Assembly (NCBI GenBank): GCA_000434735.1
Contig: FR881190.1
Coordinates: 12,324-76,323, forward strand
Direction: 5' to 3'
Origin: Bacteroides sp. CAG:530
GTDB taxonomy: Bacteria; Bacteroidota; Bacteroidia; Bacteroidales; Bacteroidaceae
Length of the DNA stretch: 64,000 nucleotides
Part shown: one piece after another, positions 58,778 to 64,000 of the stretch
Layout: the number at the start of each line of letters is the position of its first letter
How positions within the stretch are numbered: position 1 is the first letter of the stretch
Translations under genes and position numbers: made by a program
Notes under the pieces: generated by a model
The model's input: only the letters and a program-made list of their open reading frames with translations
What the model was told of the DNA's origin: nothing
Database searches by the model: none

Positions 58778-59335
58778 ATGAAAAAGATTATTCTATTGAC
58801 TATGTTTTCCATGCTGATGTTGGCAGGAAACGTTAAGGCACAGCAAACAAAAGAGGATTCTATCCGTATTGAACAGGATATATTGCAGGCCAAGTTGGAC
58901 AGTTTGTTGTATGATGAGGCTGTAAAAGCAATCGACGACAAGGCATTTACACTTGAAGCCGATCAGGTAGTATTTAAGTACGGTGAGTTTGCTTATGTAA
59001 ATGCGAATACCAATTTTGTTTCTGTAAAAGGAGATAAAGCTGTAGTACAGGTGGCTTTTAATATTCCTGTAAGCGGTCCTAACGGATTAGGAGGTGTAAC
59101 TGTAGAAGGCTCGGTTTCCGGTTATAAGAAGACTATCGACAAAAAGGGAACCATTCATTTGGAGTTTAATGTAATGGGAAACGGAATATCAGCTCAGGTT
59201 TTCGTTACTATGCCTAAGGGAACCAGCAATGCTTCTGTAGAAATCTCTCCTAATTTCAACTCGAATCGTTTGACTTTGAATGGTGTGGTATTGCCTATCC
59301 GTAAGAGTCACGTCTTTCAGGGACGTACGTTCTGA
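58778..59335 (+). CDS. DUF4251-type exported protein
   Basis: Starting at the ATG at 58778 gives 185 aa with signal peptide MKKIILLTMFSMLMLAGNVKAQ; an upstream TTG at 58754 is less likely. The mature protein begins with a helix (EDSIRIEQDILQAKLDSLLY), then beta strands with the family-typical YVNANTNFVSVKGDKAVVQV and GVTVEGSVSGYKKTIDKKGT. I recall this as DUF4251, small Bacteroidetes envelope proteins of unknown function. It ends at a strong terminator. Confidence 0.82.
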   Translation: MKKIILLTMFSMLMLAGNVKAQQTKEDSIRIEQDILQAKLDSLLYDEAVKAIDDKAFTLEADQVVFKYGEFAYVNANTNFVSVKGDKAVVQVAFNIPVSGPNGLGGVTVEGSVSGYKKTIDKKGTIHLEFNVMGNGISAQVFVTMPKGTSNASVEISPNFNSNRLTLNGVVLPIRKSHVFQGRTF

Positions 59336-59366
59336 TCTCAAAAACTGTAAATGGTGATATGGTATA

Positions 59367-59410
59367 AAAACAGCCGCATGGTCTCAATAGAAACCGTGCG
59401 GCTGTTTTAT
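59367..59410. terminator. Bidirectional terminator between the DUF4251-type gene and the acyl-CoA synthetase gene
   Basis: AAAACAGCCGCA(T)GGT pairs with ACCG(T)GCGGCTGTTTT, with T-runs on both strands. Confidence 0.82.
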
Positions 59411-59425
59411 GAATTTCGGCAAGGT

Positions 59426-61105
59426 TTAAGCGTTGCTTCTCACTTCTTCTATATCTTGATAGAGATAACGCTTTATGCTCTTCTTGGCGGTCTTCTCGAA
59501 TTCTTCGGGATACAGAGTAAAGCGTGTTATCTGTGCGTATGTTGGCAATTGCTTGTTCAACTCTACACGATTTGCCTCCAAAGCGTCTTCCAACTGCTTT
59601 TTACTTAGTCCTTGTGTAAACGCCTCTTCGTTATCAGGGTATACCAATGCTATCAGCTTGTTGTCTGAAAGCAGAACAAGCGATTCGTTTACAAACGGCA
59701 TATTGTTCAGTCGTGCCTCTATTTCTTCTGGGTATATATTTTGTCCGGAAGCGGTAAGAAGCATATTCTTGCATCTTCCTTTTATGAATACGTTTCCTTC
59801 GGCATCCTTTATGGCCATATCGCCGGTGTGCAACCATCCGTCGCGGTCTATGGTCTGTGCGGTAGCCTCTTCGTTCTTGTAATATCCCATCATTACATTG
59901 TCGCCACGGCATACCAACTCACCTGGAATATTTTCCGGGTCGTCAGATAACACCTTGGTTTCCATATTCATCACCGTCTTTCCGCATGAGGTGTATTTTA
60001 TTTCATCCCATCTGCTGTGGCATATAAGCGGTGCCGCTTCTGTCATACCGTAAGCTATGGTGTAAGGAAAGTTAATCTTACGCAAGAAGGCTTCGACTTC
60101 GGCATTGAACGGTGCTCCGCCTACAACGATTTCTATAAAGTTTCCGCCGAATACCTCCATGGCATATTGGCGTATCATATCTTTAATCTTGTCGCTGATT
60201 ACCGGCAACTTGAGCAACAGTTTGCCAAGATTGTTATCTACTTTAGGGAGGACATTCTTCTTGAATATCTTCTCTACTACCAGAGGTACGCAGCAGATGA
60301 GGCGAGGGCGGATTACGGCGAACGATTCGGTTATAATCTTAGGCGAAGGCATACGGGTAAGGAACCACAAATGCGCTCCAGAGGTAACACCGAAGATGAA
60401 ATCGAATACAAGTCCGAATATATGACCCAACGGCAACATTGATACTATATGGTCGCCAGGCTTAAGCTCAATCTTAGAGCGTATATCCATGATGTTCGAC
60501 ACTACACTGCGGTATGAGAGCATAACCCCTTTAGAGTAACCTGTAGTACCCGACGTGTAATTGATGATTGCCAACTCTTCAGGCTGTTCGCGTCTGTAAG
60601 ACACGTCTGAAGCCCGAAATTTGTAGGGATATCTGTGACCGAATTCTTCGTTAAGATGTTCGTATACGTGCGTAAGTTGTTCAGAGCGCGAAACCACAAG
60701 ATCGAAGTCCTTTAATTCGATGATGCCTTCCAAGTTTGGCATATTCGCTTCGTTAAGGTTCTCCCATACTTGGTCGCCCACAACCAGCAAGCGTGCTTCT
60801 GAGTGGTTTACAATATTATGTATATTGTCGGCTTTAAACTCGTGCAAGATGGGCACTGCTACGGCACCATAAGTGATGATACCTAAAAAAGTGGCTGTCC
60901 AATTAGCGCTGTTTCTACCGCAAATAGCAATCTTGTCGCCTTGCTTTATTCCACACTGGGTAAGAAGAATATGCATTTTTTCTATCTTACGCGCTACATC
61001 TTTGTATTGTAGGGTTGCACCTTTGTAATCTGTCAAAGCATCCCTATCCCAATTCTGGCGGATGCTGTTTTCTATAAGTCCTATTAGGCTGTTGTAAATT
61101 TCCAT
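59426..61105 (-). CDS. AMP-dependent long-chain acyl-CoA synthetase (or acyl-acyl carrier protein synthetase)
   Basis: Starting at the ATG at 61105 gives 559 aa; an ATG four codons upstream is possible. It is an adenylate-forming enzyme: AMP-binding loop INYTSGTTGYSKGVMLSYRS, VVGGAPFNAEV, YGMTEAAPL, the WLHTGDMAIKDAEGNVFIKG hinge, and the C-terminal NIYPEEIEARLN. It activates fatty acids to acyl-adenylates and transfers them to CoA or another acceptor. The final catalytic lysine is probably in the KTAKKSIKRYLY end. No signal peptide; likely associated with the cytoplasmic face of the membrane. Confidence 0.9.
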   Translation of the reverse strand: MEIYNSLIGLIENSIRQNWDRDALTDYKGATLQYKDVARKIEKMHILLTQCGIKQGDKIAICGRNSANWTATFLGIITYGAVAVPILHEFKADNIHNIVNHSEARLLVVGDQVWENLNEANMPNLEGIIELKDFDLVVSRSEQLTHVYEHLNEEFGHRYPYKFRASDVSYRREQPEELAIINYTSGTTGYSKGVMLSYRSVVSNIMDIRSKIELKPGDHIVSMLPLGHIFGLVFDFIFGVTSGAHLWFLTRMPSPKIITESFAVIRPRLICCVPLVVEKIFKKNVLPKVDNNLGKLLLKLPVISDKIKDMIRQYAMEVFGGNFIEIVVGGAPFNAEVEAFLRKINFPYTIAYGMTEAAPLICHSRWDEIKYTSCGKTVMNMETKVLSDDPENIPGELVCRGDNVMMGYYKNEEATAQTIDRDGWLHTGDMAIKDAEGNVFIKGRCKNMLLTASGQNIYPEEIEARLNNMPFVNESLVLLSDNKLIALVYPDNEEAFTQGLSKKQLEDALEANRVELNKQLPTYAQITRFTLYPEEFEKTAKKSIKRYLYQDIEEVRSNA

Positions 61106-61133
61106 TGTATTGCACACAATCGCATTAATTGCG

Positions 61134-61141
61134 CAAAAATA
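61134..61141 (-). promoter_or_regulatory. -7 element ahead of the acyl-CoA synthetase gene
   Basis: TATTTTTG on the minus strand, 29 bp upstream of the ATG at 61105. Confidence 0.45.
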
Positions 61142-61214
61142 GTAAAAGTTGCCTTAACACACCCTATTTCTGGTTAAAATTTTACCGATGGCGGATGATA
61201 TAAGCGTAATTTGC

Positions 61215-61222
61215 TACCTTTG
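61215..61222 (+). promoter_or_regulatory. -7 element ahead of the DUF4286-type gene and ruvC
   Basis: TACCTTTG, 26 bp upstream of the ATG at 61248. This supports that start over an in-frame ATG at 61188. Confidence 0.5.
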
Positions 61223-61247
61223 CCGAATAATAAAACACTTACAGATT

Positions 61248-61553
61248 ATGCTTATTTATAATACCACTTATCATGTAGAGATGGGCGATGCCCGCAATTT
61301 CGTTATCTGGTTAAACGAATGTTATATTCCCGAAGCAGAGAAGTCGGGCGAGCTTAAGAATCCGCGCATATTGCGTATTTTGAGCCATCAGGAGCAGGAT
61401 AGCGAGTGCTTTTCAGTACAGTGGGAGGTAGAAGACTCATCGGTTTTGCATCATTGGCATACCACATGTGGGGCTAATCTTAACGAAGAACTGAAGAAGA
61501 CCTTTAAAGATAAGGTGATAGGATTTCCTACATTGATGGAGGTGATACGGTGA
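61248..61553 (+). CDS. DUF4286-type small protein
   Basis: Starting at the ATG at 61248 gives 101 aa; the promoter -7 box at 61215-61222 rules against a longer N-terminus. It begins with LIYNTTYHVEMGDARNFVIW, then SVQWEVEDSSVLHHWHTTCG and FPTLMEVI, a pattern I recall as DUF4286. It looks like a single ferredoxin-like alpha/beta domain similar to antibiotic monooxygenase-type folds. Its stop overlaps the ruvC GTG start by four bases, so the two are translationally coupled. Function unknown. Confidence 0.85.
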   Translation: MLIYNTTYHVEMGDARNFVIWLNECYIPEAEKSGELKNPRILRILSHQEQDSECFSVQWEVEDSSVLHHWHTTCGANLNEELKKTFKDKVIGFPTLMEVIR

Positions 61554-62119
61554 TACAGCCAGTAAAGGAAAAGATAATATTAGGAATAGACCCTGGTACC
61601 AATATCATGGGATATGGAGTACTTAAGGTAACGGGCGTTAAGCCTCAGGTTATGACGCTTGGGGTGATAGATTTGCGCAAATGCACAGACCCGTACCTTA
61701 AGTTGAAGCATATCTACGAGCGGGTGCATGGGGTGATTAATTCTTATCTGCCCGACGAGTTGGCTATCGAGGCTCCTTTCTTCGGAAAGAACGTGCAGTC
61801 TATGCTGAAGTTGGGGCGTGCGCAGGGAGTTGCCATAGTTGCGGCTCTTTGTCGTGACATCCCGGTTACGGAATATGCGCCGCTGAAGATAAAGATGGCC
61901 ATCACCGGCAACGGACAAGCCAGCAAGGAACAGGTGGCCGACATGTTGAAGCGTATGCTGCACATTCCGGAATCTGAGATGGGGCCTTTTATGGATGCTA
62001 CCGATGCGTTGGGTGCGGCATATTGTCATTATTTGCAGATGGGGCGTCCTTCTGTCGACAAGTCGTATTCTGGTTGGAAAGATTTCATAAAGAAGAACCC
62101 CGATAAGGTGGTCCGCTGA
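61550..62119 (+). CDS. ruvC: Crossover junction endodeoxyribonuclease RuvC
   Basis: This 189-aa Holliday junction resolvase has its four catalytic acids: Asp14 in LGIDPGTNIMGYG, Glu74 in LAIEAPFFGKN, and Asp149 and Asp152 in FMDATDALGAAYCH. It starts at a GTG overlapping the upstream stop. Length matches the family. ruvA and ruvB are not adjacent. The pullulanase lipoprotein gene follows 25 bp later, so the DUF4286-type gene, ruvC and pulA may share a transcript. Confidence 0.96.
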   Translation: MIQPVKEKIILGIDPGTNIMGYGVLKVTGVKPQVMTLGVIDLRKCTDPYLKLKHIYERVHGVINSYLPDELAIEAPFFGKNVQSMLKLGRAQGVAIVAALCRDIPVTEYAPLKIKMAITGNGQASKEQVADMLKRMLHIPESEMGPFMDATDALGAAYCHYLQMGRPSVDKSYSGWKDFIKKNPDKVVR

Positions 62120-62144
62120 TGAGGCGATATAGAAAAGTTGAAAT

Positions 62145-64000
62145 ATGAAAATAAAAGATATATGTTTAATGTCGTTCATGACGTTGGCTGTAGGTTGTTC
62201 TTCAGTAAAGGACGGTACTCCCGATGCCTTCGAAGACTATCCTACGTTTGATGGCGAGTGGAACGAGATGACTTACTCGCCGACGGAGACTCGTTTCCAT
62301 GTATGGGCACCTACCGCAAGCGAAGCGCGGGTGCTGTTGTACGAGAAAGGAGAGGGCGGCTCTACCTATCGTATGATAACGATGACGAAAAATTCTTCCG
62401 GCGTATGGACAGCCTCGGCAGATGGTGATTTGAAAGGCAGGTTCTATACGTTTAATGTCAAGATAGACGACATGTGGCAGGGTGATACTCCTGGTGTGAT
62501 GGCTAAAGCGGTTGGCGTAAATGGTGATCGTGCCGCTATTATCGACATGAAGTCTACTGACCCAAAGGGGTGGAGTAGCGATGTGCGTCCTCCTCTCAAG
62601 AGTTTCTCCGATATTATTATATACGAGATGCATCACCGCGACTTCTCGGCGGATACTATATCTGGCATCCGAAACAACGGAAAGTTCCTCGCTCTGACCG
62701 AAGAGGGTACGCATACGTATTTGGGCGAAGCTACTGGAATAGCTCACCTTAAAGAACTTGGCATAACACATGTGCAGTTGCTCCCGTCTTTTGATTTCTC
62801 GTCGGTGGACGAGACTCGAAAAGATAGACCTCAGTACAATTGGGGTTACGACCCTAAAAACTATAATGTGCCCGACGGGTCTTACTCTACAGATCCTTAT
62901 TCTCCCGAAGTCCGCATAAAAGAGTTTAAGCAGATGGTTATGGCTTTGCATAAAGCCGGCATCCGTGTAATAATGGATGTGGTGTTTAACCACACAGCTA
63001 TGCTTCATGGCAGTAATTTTGAGCGTACTGTTCCCGGATATTTTTATAGAACTACCCCCGACGGACAGACTGGCGATGCTTCGGGCTGCGGAAACGAGAC
63101 GGCAAGCGAGCGCCCCATGATGCGCAAGTTCATGGTAGAGTCTGTATGCTATTGGGCGAAAGAATATCATATCGACGGATTCCGCTTTGACTTGATGGGC
63201 ATTCACGATGTAGAGACCATGAAAGCTATACGCAAGGCTCTCGATGCTATCGATCCTACCATATATATATTAGGTGAGGGGTGGACGGCAGGCAAGGCGC
63301 AGTTGCCCGACTCTCTGCTTGCAATGAAGAAGAATGTATATCAGATGCCTGGTGTAGCCGCTTTCAGCGATGAGTTCCGCGACGGTCTGCGCGGTCCTTT
63401 CGGCGATGATGCCAAGGGAGGCTTTATAGTAGGGCGTCCGCATTTTGAGGCAGATGTTCGCTACGGCATTGTAGGTGGTATCTCTCATCCTCAGCTAACG
63501 GGTGATTCTATCGCAAGCAGTGTGGCTGTTTGGGCTAATTCGCCCATGCAGTTTATAAGTTATGTAAGTTGTCATGACGACCTCTGCTTGTTCGACCGCT
63601 TGCGGAAAATAGTGCCTGGAGCTTCGGTTAAGGAACTCTACGCTTGGCAGAAGTTGGCAGAAACTGCGGTATTGACATCGCAAGGCGTGCCTTTCATATA
63701 CTCTGGCGACGAGATATTGCGAAGTAAATACGGAGTGGCTAATTCTTATAACAGCGGAGACAGTATCAATGCCATTAACTGGGGACTGAAAACCATTCAT
63801 CGTGAAGTGTTTGATTATATAAGGGGATTGATAGCGATGCGTAAGGCACATCCGGCATTACGCTTGGGTAGTCCCGACTTAATACGTAAACACTTGGAAT
63901 TCATTCATGTGCCTGCTACCAACGTAGTGGCGTTTCGCTTAAAAGGTAAGCCATGTGGCGATAGTTGGCTCAATACCATCGTAGTGCTAAATGCACGTAC
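62145..64000 (+). CDS. pulA: Type I pullulanase lipoprotein (GH13), 3' end beyond the window
   Basis: The frame is open from the ATG at 62145 to the last base, giving about 618 residues without a stop. Signal MKIKDICLMSFMTLAVGC ends in lipobox AVGC. An N-terminal CBM48-type domain (TRFHVWAPTASEARVLLYEK) precedes the GH13 barrel. YNWGYDPKNYNVPDGSYSTD is the pullulanase motif. Region I is VIMDVVFNHT, region II DGFRFDLMG (nucleophile Asp), region III ILGEGW (acid/base Glu) and region IV YVSCHDDL. It debranches alpha-1,6 bonds in pullulan, glycogen and starch, at the cell surface or in the periplasm. The rest of the barrel and the C-terminal domain are missing here. Confidence 0.94.
   Translation, partial: MKIKDICLMSFMTLAVGCSSVKDGTPDAFEDYPTFDGEWNEMTYSPTETRFHVWAPTASEARVLLYEKGEGGSTYRMITMTKNSSGVWTASADGDLKGRFYTFNVKIDDMWQGDTPGVMAKAVGVNGDRAAIIDMKSTDPKGWSSDVRPPLKSFSDIIIYEMHHRDFSADTISGIRNNGKFLALTEEGTHTYLGEATGIAHLKELGITHVQLLPSFDFSSVDETRKDRPQYNWGYDPKNYNVPDGSYSTDPYSPEVRIKEFKQMVMALHKAGIRVIMDVVFNHTAMLHGSNFERTVPGYFYRTTPDGQTGDASGCGNETASERPMMRKFMVESVCYWAKEYHIDGFRFDLMGIHDVETMKAIRKALDAIDPTIYILGEGWTAGKAQLPDSLLAMKKNVYQMPGVAAFSDEFRDGLRGPFGDDAKGGFIVGRPHFEADVRYGIVGGISHPQLTGDSIASSVAVWANSPMQFISYVSCHDDLCLFDRLRKIVPGASVKELYAWQKLAETAVLTSQGVPFIYSGDEILRSKYGVANSYNSGDSINAINWGLKTIHREVFDYIRGLIAMRKAHPALRLGSPDLIRKHLEFIHVPATNVVAFRLKGKPCGDSWLNTIVVLNAR

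Noticed and set aside
62202..63206. 334-aa open frame on the minus strand
   Set aside because: It lies antisense within the pullulanase gene, whose GH13 motifs are clear; the antisense product resembles nothing.

Overview
The window reads as chromosomal DNA of a gut Bacteroidaceae bacterium (Bacteroides or Phocaeicola type). The grounds are a short primary sigma factor of the Bacteroidetes form, a SusC/SusD pair controlled by an ECF sigma/FecR anti-sigma pair, many lipoproteins, Bacteroidetes -7 boxes (TAnnTTTG) ahead of many genes, very few Shine-Dalgarno sequences, and a six-S1-domain RpsA with a Lys-rich tail. No rRNA, tRNA, CRISPR array, insertion sequence or integrase was seen.

Layout. 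1-4520: L-fucose catabolism (fucI 3' part, fucA, fuculokinase, fucP). 4664-8398: a lipoprotein, a C11 (clostripain-type) peptidase operon and the primary sigma factor gene. 8693-13947: amino-sugar metabolism (nagB and a NagB-like/PIG-L fusion), rlmH, nadC and a DUF4923-type protein. 14107-23619: a compact glycan-uptake locus (ECF sigma, FecR, SusC, SusD, FISUMP lipoprotein, DUF4874/DUF4832 lipoprotein). This locus lies between two copies of the 3' end and terminator of the DUF4923-type gene, which marks it as an inserted module. 23870-37982: six tightly packed minus-strand genes for large, signal-less, beta-rich proteins (657-942 aa). Five share an N-terminal module and the sixth is more distantly related. 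I recognise no function, and this is the best candidate for an undescribed system.

38649-52005: mostly housekeeping genes (engB, manC, a DUF368 lipid-carrier transporter, glnS, a small winged-helix protein, mazG, an ECF sigma/anti-sigma/secreted-protein operon, rnz, rpsA, a metallo-beta-lactamase-fold hydrolase and two uncharacterised genes). 52145-57859: an AEC transporter, then hexuronate catabolism as divergent kdgK-eda and lacI-uxaA units with a candidate operator between them. 58053-64000: marC, a DUF4251-type protein, an acyl-CoA synthetase, a DUF4286-type protein, ruvC, and a type I pullulanase lipoprotein that runs off the end.

Three intergenic spacers (11.73-11.84, 38.53-38.62 and 53.07-53.16 kb) each hold about four or five imperfect units with 22-bp periodicity, partly in inverted orientation and always at gene 3' ends. 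They look like one kind of repeat element with different sequence content at different loci.

Functionally, the window combines scavenging of host- and diet-derived sugars (fucose, glucosamine, hexuronates, alpha-glucans and the unknown SusCD substrate) with core translation, RNA and DNA maintenance genes.
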